Source of the DNA: Baffinella frigidus
Lineage: Eukaryota; Cryptophyceae; Cryptomonadales; Baffinellaceae
Assembly (NCBI GenBank): GCA_026770585.1
Contig: MU646423.1
Span: 618,499 to 630,719, forward strand
Direction: 5' to 3'
DNA: 12,221 bases
A model generated the notes under the pieces. It was not told the DNA's origin and did no database searches. It was given only the letters and a program-made list of their open reading frames with translations. Positions 8,363 through 12,058 of this stretch are shown in pieces; position 1 is the stretch's first letter, and each line of letters opens with the position of its first letter. Both the position numbers and the translations under genes were made by a program.

Positions 8363-8441
8363 ACCCTGAAGCCTGAAGCAGGTTCTGGCGCTGATCTTGT
8401 GGAAGACTCTGAAGGAGCGGCTCTTCACGGCGCGCAATTAG
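143..8441 (+). CDS. ABCG-family ABC transporter, C-terminal membrane domain (17 exons, 5' partial)
   Basis: Exons: 143-259, 697-777, 1321-1377, 2053-2112, 2263-2319, 2639-2704, 3013-3054, 3382-3500, 3855-3906, 4934-5014, 5205-5288, 5374-5406, 6276-6338, 6736-6780, 7399-7476, 7912-8016, 8382-8441. Spliced they make 399 residues ending in TAG. All 17 acceptors read CAG. Donors are GT except the GC donor at 6781. All introns are phase 0 except the phase 2 intron at 3501-3854, which splits a Trp codon. ABCG proteins are ATP-driven exporters of lipids, sterols or hydrophobic compounds with an NBD-then-TMD order. Here only the linker and TMD are seen: ADFALNLVD (about residues 12-20), an RDP-x-L-x3-RF helix-1 entry, coupling segment [16 protein letters not shown] at the end of helix 5, a C-x8-C pair in the large loop, helix 6 and a basic tail. 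The family call is strong by motif order; substrate and half- versus full-transporter status are unknown. The NBD lies upstream. Confidence 0.85.
260..696 (+). other. Intron 1 of the ABCG gene
   Basis: A 437-bp intron. A roughly 33-bp imperfect tandem duplication starts at 384 and 417 (GTCACGTGACCTCCATC-like). A short TGTAGGGT/GGGGTGT stretch, in the opposite orientation to most telomere-like tracts, lies at about 536-575. I see no gene in it. Confidence 0.6.
697..777 (+). CDS. ABCG exon 2: hydrophilic linker
   Basis: 27 codons beginning [10 protein letters not shown] and ending RSTSFRTSE. The acceptor is CTGCAG at 691-696 and the donor GTACTT at 778. The flanking exons and the phase 0 frame support it. 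It falls in the poorly conserved cytosolic linker before helix 1, so similarity alone would not identify it. A TTGAC branch-point-like motif lies about 20 bases upstream of the acceptor. Confidence 0.65.
825..912. repeat. Degenerate G-rich GGGGTGATG repeat tract
   Basis: Intron 2 carries repeated GGGGTGA/GGGGCGAT/GGGGGTA units that grade into TTAGGG. They are the opposite orientation to the CCCTAAA tract at 1131-1308 in the same intron, so the two tracts could pair in the transcript. Confidence 0.85.
993..1092. repeat. Poly-G run followed by C-rich and CT-rich microsatellites
   Basis: There are 20 consecutive G at 993-1012, then C runs with ACC triplets at about 1027-1060, then a (CT)n tract to 1088. 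It is low-complexity intron 2 sequence, prone to assembly or length error. Confidence 0.9.
1131..1308 (+). repeat. Degenerate CCCTAAA/CCCTGAA tract in intron 2
   Basis: Telomere-like heptamers with many substitutions (CCCTAAA, CCCTGAA, CCCCAAA). The tract stops about 12 bases before the exon 3 acceptor. Its last units include CTAAC, which fits a YTRAY branch point. Confidence 0.9.
1321..1377 (+). CDS. ABCG exon 3: pre-helix 1 (amphipathic connecting helix)
   Basis: 19 codons: [19 protein letters not shown]. This corresponds to the conserved ABCG stretch F-x-x-Q-x-x-x-L-x-R-R that leads into helix 1. The acceptor is CACAG at 1316-1320 and the donor GTAACT at 1378. Confidence 0.85.
1547..1598. 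repeat. Perfect hairpin with 22-bp arms in intron 3
   Basis: Arms 1547-1568 and 1577-1598 are exactly complementary (CTTGGTGCCGGGAACC onward), with an 8-base loop. No coding sequence. It could be a fold-back element or a structured RNA within the 675-bp intron 3. Confidence 0.9.
1778..1970 (+). repeat. Degenerate CCCTAAA tract in intron 3
   Basis: CCCTAAA/CCCTGAA/CCCCAAA variants, decaying toward 1970. The rest of intron 3 (1378-2052), apart from the hairpin, shows nothing I can assign. Confidence 0.88.
2053..2112 (+). CDS. ABCG exon 4: start of membrane helix 1
   Basis: 20 codons: [23 protein letters not shown]-x-L-x3-R-F is a hallmark of the entry to helix 1 in ABCG proteins. The acceptor is CGCAG at 2048-2052 and the donor GTAAAC at 2113. 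No longer reading frame covers it; it was recognised by motif and splice signals. Confidence 0.85.
2263..2319 (+). CDS. ABCG exon 5: end of membrane helix 1
   Basis: 19 codons: [19 protein letters not shown], completing helix 1 and the first short loop. In family members this loop carries a Q-x-x-x-N motif, and here Q-V-T-N spans the exon 5/6 joint. The acceptor CAG at 2260-2262 follows an in-frame stop at 2236, so the exon must begin between them. The donor is GTTCTG at 2320. Confidence 0.8.
2329..2450 (+). repeat. Degenerate CCCTAAA tract in intron 5
   Basis: Tandem CCCTAAA and CCCCAAA units directly after the exon 5 donor. The remainder of the intron to 2638 has no recognised feature. Confidence 0.9.
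2639..2704 (+). CDS. ABCG exon 6: membrane helix 2
   Basis: 22 codons beginning [15 protein letters not shown] and ending CMSTAA. The hydrophobic run fits helix 2 (family pattern NR-x-G-x-LFF). The acceptor is GGCAG at 2634-2638 and the donor GTTTGC at 2705. Confidence 0.8.
2709..3000 (+). repeat. Telomere-like repeat filling intron 6
   Basis: Nearly the whole 308-bp intron is CCCTAAA, CCCTGAA, CCCTCAA and ACTAAAC units. It ends with CTAAT about 20 bases before the exon 7 acceptor, a plausible branch point. Confidence 0.92.
3013..3054 (+). CDS. ABCG exon 7: intracellular coupling segment
   Basis: A 14-codon microexon, [14 protein letters not shown]. It fills the gap between helices 2 and 3, where ABCG proteins have P-x-F-x-x-E-R-x-x-x-x-RE. 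The splice joins RKE to VINGQYN in exon 8, recreating the family's RE-x-x-x-G-x-Y. The acceptor is ACCAG at 3008-3012 and the donor GTGCCC at 3055. It is embedded in telomere-like repeats and is easily missed. Confidence 0.75.
3062..3256 (+). repeat. Diverged telomere-like repeat in intron 7
   Basis: AAACCATAAACC, AACCCTAAA and CACCAAACAC units. This is a more decayed version of the same repeat, with local sub-arrays (AACCATGAACC). Confidence 0.8.
3260..3290 (+). pseudogene. Partial copy of ABCG exon 8 in intron 7
   Basis: About 30 bases (GCAACCCGGTC onward) match exon 8 at about 3400-3430, encoding NPVFYLISN versus NPVSYFISN. No acceptor AG lies just upstream, so it is unlikely to be spliced in. 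It joins directly onto the left arm of the inverted repeat at 3289. Confidence 0.8.
3289..3374 (+). repeat. Inverted repeat A, left arm (intron 7)
   Basis: The reverse complement matches 3768-3854 with about nine mismatches and one gap (roughly 88%). It includes an inverted copy of the exon 9 acceptor (CTGCCGCGAG) and ends just before exon 8. Confidence 0.92.
3382..3500 (+). CDS. ABCG exon 8: membrane helix 3
   Basis: The largest exon: 39 codons plus two bases. It starts [20 protein letters not shown], the counterpart of G-x-Y-x-x-x-x-YF-x-x-x-L in ABCG helix 3, and continues through [15 protein letters not shown]. The donor GTACCT at 3501 is phase 2, so Trp is split across the next intron. 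The exon lies between the two arms of an 86-bp inverted repeat, and a diverged copy of its 5' part sits in the intron just upstream. Confidence 0.85.
3727..3765. repeat. Small hairpin in intron 8
   Basis: Complementary 10-bp arms GTTGCCCCGC (3727-3736) and GCGGGGCAAC (3756-3765) with a 19-base loop. A short direct repeat, GAG(C/T)AGCAAGGTG, overlaps it. Confidence 0.75.
3768..3854 (-). repeat. Inverted repeat A, right arm (end of intron 8)
   Basis: Partner of 3289-3374. It ends exactly at the CAG acceptor of exon 9, so pairing of the arms would sequester that splice site and loop out exon 8 (about 390 bases between arms). Confidence 0.92.
3855..3906 (+). CDS. ABCG exon 9: first half of membrane helix 4
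   Basis: One base completing the split Trp codon, then 17 codons, [17 protein letters not shown]. The acceptor GGCAG at 3850-3854 is itself the end of an inverted repeat arm. The donor is GTATCC at 3907. Joined to exon 10 it gives a continuous hydrophobic helix. Confidence 0.8.
3957..4047 (+). repeat. Perfect CAACCCT tandem array in intron 9
   Basis: About 12 near-perfect 7-bp CAACCCT units. They are followed to about 4220 by AAAACCT and CCCTCGA sub-arrays and more CCCTAAA-like units. It is much more homogeneous than other tracts, suggesting recent expansion. Confidence 0.95.
4491..4510. repeat. 20-bp perfect palindrome in intron 9
   Basis: ACTGGGATGGCCATCCCAGT is its own reverse complement. 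The flanks (CCCCCCTCTGC and GCGCAGAC) resemble 4787-4806, which lacks the palindrome. Confidence 0.9.
4671..4719 (+). pseudogene. Partial copy of ABCG exon 10 in intron 9
   Basis: 49 bases match exon 10 (4935-4983) with three differences. The copy lacks an AG acceptor at its 5' edge and reads into TGA right after CTCTCC, so it is probably an unspliced exon relic. Its joint with unrelated sequence is abrupt on both sides. Confidence 0.88.
4836..4889. repeat. 16-bp tandem repeat in intron 9
   Basis: Period-16 copies of GTAAAGTAGTTACT start at 4836, 4852 and 4868, with a truncated unit at 4884. Confidence 0.9.
4934..5014 (+). CDS. ABCG exon 10: helix 4 to helix 5
   Basis: 27 codons starting [20 protein letters not shown] and ending LGMLCQ. 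The A-x-x-x-P-P/LG stretch matches the turn between helices 4 and 5. The acceptor is AACAG at 4929-4933 and the donor GTACAC at 5015. A 94% identical copy of its first 49 bases lies in the preceding intron at 4671-4719. Confidence 0.85.
5120..5152 (+). repeat. Inverted repeat B, left arm (intron 10)
   Basis: 33 bases complementary to 5637-5669 with two mismatches. It contains AAGGTTGACTAAACT, a motif common in these introns. Confidence 0.9.
5205..5288 (+). CDS. ABCG exon 11: membrane helix 5 and start of large loop
   Basis: 28 codons starting [20 protein letters not shown] and ending TDVFEQ. LFSGFFI is the most diagnostic ABCG membrane motif here. The acceptor is CGCAG at 5200-5204, with a GTTGACTAAAC branch-point-like motif about 20 bases upstream. 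The donor is GTTGCC at 5289. Confidence 0.9.
5374..5406 (+). CDS. ABCG exon 12: 11-codon microexon
   Basis: [11 protein letters not shown], in frame between exons 11 and 13, in the extracellular loop after helix 5. The acceptor is CGCAG at 5369-5373, preceded by GTTGACTAAACTG, and the donor is GTGGTA at 5407. It is supported by phase, splice signals and lack of stops rather than by strong similarity. Skipping it would keep the frame. Confidence 0.65.
5429..5455. repeat. 11-bp tandem repeat at start of intron 12
   Basis: CGAAACGGTTT occurs twice, followed by CGAAA. Each unit is nearly self-complementary. Confidence 0.85.
5478..5619. mobile_element. MITE-like element with 25-bp terminal inverted repeats
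   Basis: Ends 5478-5502 (CACACAGCGGGCTAC...) and 5595-5619 are reverse complements with one mismatch. The element is 142 bp, non-coding, and lies in intron 12. A 3' G run follows. Diverged relatives of its end occur at about 10495-10570 and 10884-10910. The superfamily is not identified, and no clear target duplication is seen. Confidence 0.75.
5637..5669 (-). repeat. Inverted repeat B, right arm (intron 12)
   Basis: Partner of 5120-5152. Together the arms bracket exons 11 and 12 and the 85-bp intron between them. Confidence 0.9.
5797..6262 (+). repeat. Degenerate CCCTAAA tract in intron 12
   Basis: About 465 bases of CCCTAAA, CCCTGAA, ACACTAA and CCCCTAAC units, ending with TTAAC about 20 bases before the exon 13 acceptor. 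This is one of the longest tracts in the window. Confidence 0.93.
6276..6338 (+). CDS. ABCG exon 13: post-helix 5 re-entrant region
   Basis: 21 codons starting [27 protein letters not shown] is the family's SP-x-x-Y-x-x-x-A motif after helix 5. The acceptor is CGCAG at 6271-6275 and the donor GTAATC at 6339. Confidence 0.85.
6339..6735 (+). other. Intron 13 of the ABCG gene
   Basis: A 397-bp intron without a telomere-like tract. It is marked by a cluster of GTTGACTT motifs at about 6584, 6674, 6701, 6713 and 6729 near its 3' end. I see no gene in it. Confidence 0.6.
6736..6780 (+). CDS. ABCG exon 14: acidic loop segment, GC donor
   Basis: 15 codons, [15 protein letters not shown], in the extracellular loop. 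The acceptor is GACAG at 6731-6735. No GT donor keeps the frame, and reading through hits TGA after about eight more codons, so the donor is taken as GCGAGC at 6781, a GC-AG intron. This is one of the least certain exons. Confidence 0.6.
6955..7390 (+). repeat. Telomere-like tracts in intron 14
   Basis: A short TTCAGGG pair at 6955-6973 is in opposite orientation to the main CCCTGAA/CCCTAAA tract at about 7064-7390. The tract reaches within about 10 bases of the exon 15 acceptor. Confidence 0.9.
7399..7476 (+). CDS. ABCG exon 15: extracellular loop with cysteine pair
   Basis: 26 codons. It contains [20 protein letters not shown], so a C-x8-C pair precedes G-x-x-VL, which is formed with exon 16. 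ABCG proteins have disulfide cysteines in this loop before G-x-x-x-L. The acceptor is GGCAG at 7394-7398 and the donor GTGAGA at 7477. Confidence 0.8.
7769..7881 (+). repeat. 33-bp minisatellite at end of intron 15
   Basis: Units beginning GTGTCGTGTCC start at 7769, 7802, 7835 and 7868 (the last partial). The 33-bp period keeps a reading frame, and that frame is open into exon 16. Confidence 0.9.
7912..8016 (+). CDS. ABCG exon 16: loop helix and membrane helix 6
   Basis: 35 codons beginning [16 protein letters not shown] and ending [13 protein letters not shown]. The hydrophobic end is the start of helix 6. The acceptor is TGCAG at 7907-7911 and the donor GTCAAC at 8017. The reading frame is also open upstream through a 33-bp repeat from 7774, so a longer exon from a retained intron segment cannot be excluded. 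The 3' end of the exon is echoed at 8177-8207. Confidence 0.8.
8177..8207 (+). pseudogene. Copy of the exon 16 donor end in intron 16
   Basis: 31 bases match 8002-8032 (end of exon 16, its donor and the first repeat units) with two mismatches. The donor GTCAAC is GTGAAC in the copy. It may be a decoy or alternative splice donor. Confidence 0.8.
8207..8376 (+). repeat. Telomere-like tract and CAACCCT array in intron 16
   Basis: Variant CCCTGAA units are followed by about nine near-perfect CAACCCT units at about 8304-8368. The tract abuts the last exon, like the array in intron 9. Confidence 0.92.
8382..8441 (+). CDS. ABCG last exon: end of helix 6, basic tail, stop
   Basis: [19 protein letters not shown] followed by TAG at 8439-8441. 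It completes helix 6 and gives the short basic cytosolic tail typical of ABCG proteins. The acceptor is AGCAG at 8377-8381, directly after a CAACCCT repeat tract. Confidence 0.85.
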   Translation, partial: VLALILWKTLKERLFTARN

Positions 8442-8956
8442 GCGCCCGCCTCATCCAGACACCGTGTTTTCTAGAGCATCCCTCAAGTGTCGAGGGGGTC
8501 TTGAAGAACCCCCTACAGGTCCTAGGCAGGTCCTGGGGCCCTACGGTAGGGCGTGTAAGCCTAATCGCCACTTGAGGGGTAGGTTTGAACAGGACCGAGA
8601 GTCTAGGTTGTAACTGGACCTTGCATTCTAGAGTCTAGGCGACCGTTGCGTTCGAATCAAAAAGAACAGAACGCAACGTACTGACGTGGAGGAGCACAAC
8701 TCTAGGACATGTATTACTCAACAGGGTTTCCCGTCTGGAAAGGGGGTAGACCCTAGGCCCTTGGAGCTATTGGAGCTACCAAAGTCAACCCGGTCTACTT
8801 TAGGCGGCCGCCTGGCTGCAGGATCTCTCCACAGGTGGGCAGATAGGAGCTTAGGTTCTGAGGGGAAACGCCGTAGGCGTGGAAACGCCGTAGGCGTGAG
8901 GTCCCGAGGAATCTACGAGCTCTGAGGTCTCGAAGAAACAAAACGAGTGTGCAGAG
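8442..8956. other. 3' flank of the ABCG gene / intergenic
   Basis: No convincing exon. Inverted CCCTCAAGTG (about 8480) and CACTTGAGGG (about 8572) could enclose a fold-back segment with an inner hairpin at 8538-8552. A second hairpin has 10-bp arms at 8644-8653 and 8669-8678. The 17-bp unit GGAAACGCCGTAGGCGT is duplicated at 8864-8897. I see no certain polyadenylation signal. Confidence 0.6.
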
Positions 8957-9519
8957 GTCCACACGCAAGTGCTGGCGGAGGCTTCCGAAGCGCTACATGC
9001 ACATACGCTCTCTCGCAGTGTGTGCCCCCAAACGTGACTCACGTCGTCACGTGCCTGCGCCCGCTCGCAAAAGCACTTGAAGCGTTTCTGCGGTGCTCTG
9101 CGTGGGGGTGGTCGCGGGCTGATACATGTGCAGGTGTACCTCGCCCATAAGAAACGCCCACCCCCCTAGGACCACCATAGGGCCCTAGGCATAGGCCTAC
9201 TGTAGGGACCTAGGAGGGGTTGGTTTCTTATGGGCGAGGTACCCCTGTAGGGCCCTTACGTTTCTTCCCTCCTCGCCCTCTGGCTCGTCGCGGTCGTGTT
9301 TGTCAATTTATCAAACGTCCCCGCCCGTGCCCGCTGAGTGGTCAGCAACGGCCTACAAGTACACCACTGTACCGCACGCTGCTTCCGCGACGCAGGCAGG
9401 TTGTGTATATCTTCAATCTTGATACAATTCAATGCTGGTAGGGGGAGCCAGGGCCCGACACGGACGGCGATGTGCTCGAGTCGGACGACCCCGAAGAGTC
9501 TCGGTGGCTGTCTGCGTAG
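8957..9519 (+). CDS. Candidate gene end: single membrane helix with acidic tail
   Basis: Proposed exons are 8957-9019, 9251-9326 and 9452-9519. They read VHTQVLAEASEALHAHTLSRS, then GPYVSSLLALWLVAVVFVNL with SNVPA, then an acidic tail (DTDGDVLESDDPEESRW) and TAG at 9517-9519. Phases agree (0, then 1). The acceptors are weaker than in the ABCG gene (GAG, TAG, CAG). The product is unrecognised: one hydrophobic helix followed by a short acidic C-terminus. The first exon competes with an overlapping candidate at 9019-9093. The 5' part of the gene was not found. Treat it as a hypothesis that needs transcript support. Confidence 0.35.
9136..9242. mobile_element. Fold-back element with perfect 20-bp inverted ends
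   Basis: GTACCTCGCCCATAAGAAAC (9136-9155) and its exact reverse complement (9223-9242) bound a 107-bp non-coding segment with further internal CCTAGG symmetry. It sits inside a proposed intron of the candidate gene at 8957-9519. Confidence 0.8.
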
Positions 9520-9585
9520 GAGTGGTTCGCGGAGGCGGTGCCCTGCAAGGGTGCAGGCTTTCGAGTTCAGCCTTCATCATGCCTA

Positions 9586-9601
9586 TGCGGGGTACCCCGC
9601 A
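9586..9601. repeat. 16-bp perfect palindrome
   Basis: TGCGGGGTACCCCGCA, in non-coding sequence downstream of the candidate gene. Confidence 0.8.
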
Positions 9602-9835
9602 CCTCAGTTGGCCGAGCACCAAGCACCCGCAACACATCTCGTCACCAGGTGCTAGGGAATTCAGTGTCTTCCGTTTGAATCATCCGGGGCGAGAATGCAG
9701 CTAACTCACCCCACACAGCAGACTACCCACTCGAGACTGGAAGAGGGAGTAATTTAAAAGTTTTAAGTTTACAAGTCCTTGACAAGTGAAGGGAGCAAAA
9801 AATGTGTGTAGTAATTTTCACACAATAGGGGCGTT

Positions 9836-9875
9836 TGGTCACGTAGCTGGCGGAATTCCGCCAGCTACGTGACCA
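9836..9875. repeat. 40-bp perfect palindrome with no loop
   Basis: Each half is 20 bp (TGGTCACGTAGCTGGCGGAA on the left), centred on GAATTC at 9853-9858. The symmetry continues imperfectly outward (GGCG/CGCC). The surrounding 9520-10050 shows no gene. Confidence 0.95.
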
Positions 9876-10053
9876 CGCCTGCCCGTGTCAGGTGCTAGAT
9901 TTAACAACCCCACATTTAAAATGGTCCCTTTGCTAGCCTCGACTGGACAAAGGGATTTCGTGAATAACCCTCTAGTGGATAATCCGTAGGTCTTACAGCC
10001 CTTACTCGAAGAGAAGGTAACACAATAGAAGGTCGCAATCTGGTTACTCCGAT

Positions 10054-10162
10054 GCGGACCTTAATTAGGTAAGGTCCGCACACTGACTTGTTTTCTGTGG
10101 ACCTTAATTATTTAAGGTCCGCACACTGACTTGTTTTGCGGACCTCACTACAGCGAAAAAAA
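10054..10162. repeat. Palindromic AAGGTCCGCAC repeat array, first block
   Basis: Hairpin GCGGACCTTA/TAAGGTCCGC at 10054-10079. A second unit, TGTGGACCTTAATTA with its inverted half, starts at about 10097. A third half unit starts at 10138. Spacer CACTGACTTGTTTT is shared between units. Confidence 0.88.
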
Positions 10163-10247
10163 GCTGGGCCGACATCGCTTACCCCCCCGGAGAATGGAGC
10201 TGGTGAGTTTTTGTGTCGAAAAAACGTTAACATTTCCCAAATTTTCG

Positions 10248-10282
10248 GGTCGAAAAAGGTCGGAAAGGGCACCTTTTCGACC
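10248..10282. repeat. Hairpin GGTCGAAAAAGG/CCTTTTCGACC
   Basis: Arms 10248-10259 and 10272-10282, with one extra A in the left arm. It lies in AT-richer sequence between the two repeat blocks and may belong to the same element. Confidence 0.7.
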
Positions 10283-10321
10283 TAAAAAATCGAGAGAAAG
10301 ACACCTCTTTGACCCAAAAGT

Positions 10322-10440
10322 TTAAGGTCCACATTTGAGGTCCACACATTTGTTTTCTGTGGACCTTAATCATTCAAGGTCCGCACTCACTTGTTTCTGT
10401 CGATCTTAATTATTCAAGGTCCGCACACTGATTGTCTGAA
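10322..10440. repeat. Palindromic AAGGTCCGCAC repeat array, second block
   Basis: Further copies start at about 10324, 10376 and 10416, alternating with GGACCTTAAT inverted halves. The roughly 160 bases between blocks are unrelated, as if one element had been split or nested. Confidence 0.85.
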
Positions 10441-10494
10441 AATGGTGTGACCTTGACTTCGAGTGAGGGCTGTACGGTTGGCAAGACGGACTTA

Positions 10495-10575
10495 GGGGTG
10501 TTCCTACGGACAAGGTCACGGAAAGGTGGCCCGAATCGGGGCGAAAACCCCTCGGTAGCCCGCTGTGCGGAGTGA
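10495..10575. mobile_element. Diverged relative of the 5478-5619 MITE end
   Basis: Matches the reverse complement of the 5478 end: TTCCTACGGA-AAGG, then GGCCCGAA, then CGAAAA-CCC, then GTAGCCCGCTGTG. I see no matching second terminus, so it may be a fragment. Confidence 0.6.
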
Positions 10576-10699
10576 CACGCCGTCGAAGAGCGCGCACCGA
10601 AAGGCAACGCTCACGTCAAAACCCCGAAGCGTTGGACCCTCGACACTGCCAGCTGCCTTGCGGTGTTGTAGGGGCAAGGAGCGGGCTGTGGGAGGGCAC

Positions 10700-10758
10700 A
10701 CACCCCAACCCTGACCCCCCAACCCCCAAACCCTAACCCCTTAACCCCATCCCCTGAG
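10700..10758 (+). repeat. Short CCCTAA-like tract
   Basis: AACCCTGACCCCCCAACC and CCCTAACCCC units. This is the only such tract clearly outside the ABCG gene, in the same orientation. Confidence 0.85.
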
Positions 10759-10883
10759 ACCTACCACGCGGTGGACTACGAACCTTTCATCAAAAGTCAA
10801 CTTGCCTTGATGCAATTAACTTGAAAGATTTTCTGGTACAATTTGGTGACGCACCACCCTGCATTCCAGGCGCAACGAAAGCT

Positions 10884-10917
10884 TGGTAGCCCACCGTGTG
10901 AAAGGGGGGGGGGGGTA
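10884..10917. mobile_element. MITE-end fragment followed by a G run
   Basis: GGTAGCCCACCGTGTGAAAG plus a G run resembles CGTAGCCCGCTGTGTGAG plus a G run at 5604-5632. Terminus only; the rest of the element is not recognised. Confidence 0.5.
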
Positions 10918-10954
10918 CCATGAAGGGTCCAGGCGATCCTCCCTGGGAGGAGGC

Positions 10955-11009
10955 CTGCGAGACGGAGGTGAACCGCCCGGTGTCCTCTAGCTGCGTCGGT
11001 CGGAGGTAG
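10955..11009 (-). CDS. Possible minus-strand exon
   Basis: Reads YLRPTQLEDTGRFTSVSQ on the minus strand, after a pyrimidine-rich CTGCAG acceptor. The donor would be GC (GCCTCC). It could be a later exon of the minus-strand gene that starts at 12058, but the exons between are not resolved. Weak. Confidence 0.25.
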
Positions 11010-11325
11010 CTGCAGGGGGGAAACCGAGCTTTCACAAATTGTCCAACACACGTTATTTGGGTGCCACTGCAGATTTGTACCAGCAACAGTACTTTTAGGA
11101 GCCTCGATTTTTTTCGTTTTCTCTCTTGCAGCCCGCGACCACCCCCGCAACTCATCCGATCAGGGGGTAGGAGAAATTTCAGAGTCCTTCTTAGAATGAT
11201 CCTGGGATGGAATGAAGCCAAACCCCGCCAGGAAAACGCCGACAGAAAGCGCCAAGACTTCTAATCGCACGTTGAATGCCCCGCGCATGGACGCTGGACG
11301 CTCACAGCAACCTTATGTTGCAGAT

Positions 11326-11416
11326 GAAACGGATTGTGGGGGGGTGAACGGATGTTGGCAGGAAACGGATTGTGAGGGGTTAACGGATGTTGGCAGGAAA
11401 CGGATTGTGGGGGGGT
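11326..11416. repeat. 35-36-bp tandem repeat (2.5 copies)
   Basis: Units beginning GAAACGGATTGTG start at 11326, 11362 and 11397, each with a G run and GATGTTGGCAG. No coding sense. Confidence 0.92.
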
Positions 11417-11723
11417 GCGCGGCGGAGGGAGTACCATAGGAAGTGCGTCGCCTGGTTGTTCTTCCAGAGGCACTGCGCACCACCGCCACGCCGCGCCGTC
11501 AGGAGGGGGTATGCAGGGGAGCGCGGCGCGATGGTGTGTGCGAGAGGGTGCGAGAGGGTCGGGCGCGCGTTCGTTCCAGAGACCAGCCAAACAACGCAGC
11601 AGGGAAACGTCGCGCAGAGAAAGATGGGGATGCGGCGTTGCGGGGAGCGTGGTGGAGCAAGCGCGCAAGATGGTAAGATTTTGTGCAGACGAGGGATGAC
11701 ACGCGCAGAGCAACGCGCATGGC

Positions 11724-12058
11724 CTCTCCGCTTCTAGCAGTCTCTCCTCTGTTTGCGCCTGCACCCGCCTGGGGATGCACAGCCCAGAGATATGTACCGC
11801 ATGGGTAGGAAGAACCTGCATTTGGGTGTTGATTGCCACGATCTCGCCGTCGGCCTTGACGCATTGCTTAGTCAGCTGCACCTTATCCAAGCCGTGGAGA
11901 AGTGATGACACCGCCTGAAGAAAAGCACAAGTCTCAGCACCCGCCTGGCTAGGAAGGAAGGAGAGGCAGCCCCGCAATATGTGTCACCACCACCCCCTCA
12001 CATCCTGCAGAATATGTTCAAAGACTTCCACCTCTCGCAGCCGTATAGACTTGTCCAT
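11724..12058 (-). CDS. 5' exons of an unidentified minus-strand gene
   Basis: The proposed ATG is at 12058-12056, with TAG in frame just upstream. Exon 1 (12058-12002) reads MDKSIRLREVEVFEHILQD, donor GTGAGG. Exon 2 (11914-11816) begins AVSSLLHGLDKVQLTKQC and continues KADGEIVAINTQMQ; acceptor TTCAG, donor GTTCTT. Exon 3 (11758-11724) reads AQTEERLLEAE plus two bases, with an uncertain GC donor. The introns are 87 and 57 bp, and the first two joins are phase 0. The peptide is helical and charged, like a soluble or coiled-coil N-terminus. I recognise no family. Everything beyond exon 3 is unresolved. The GC-rich 12059-12221 would be its promoter side. Confidence 0.5.

Noticed and set aside
9019-9093. 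Exon reading CVPPNVTHVVTCLRPLAKAL with CAG acceptor and GT donor
   Set aside because: Its phase 2 end does not join the membrane-helix exon at 9251, which needs phase 0. Kept only as an alternative to 8957-9019.
11261-11977. 238-codon minus-strand open frame as one exon
   Set aside because: Only the parts matching exons 2 and 3 look like protein. The rest is GC-rich low-complexity Pro/Ala/Arg sequence and includes the 36-bp tandem repeat.
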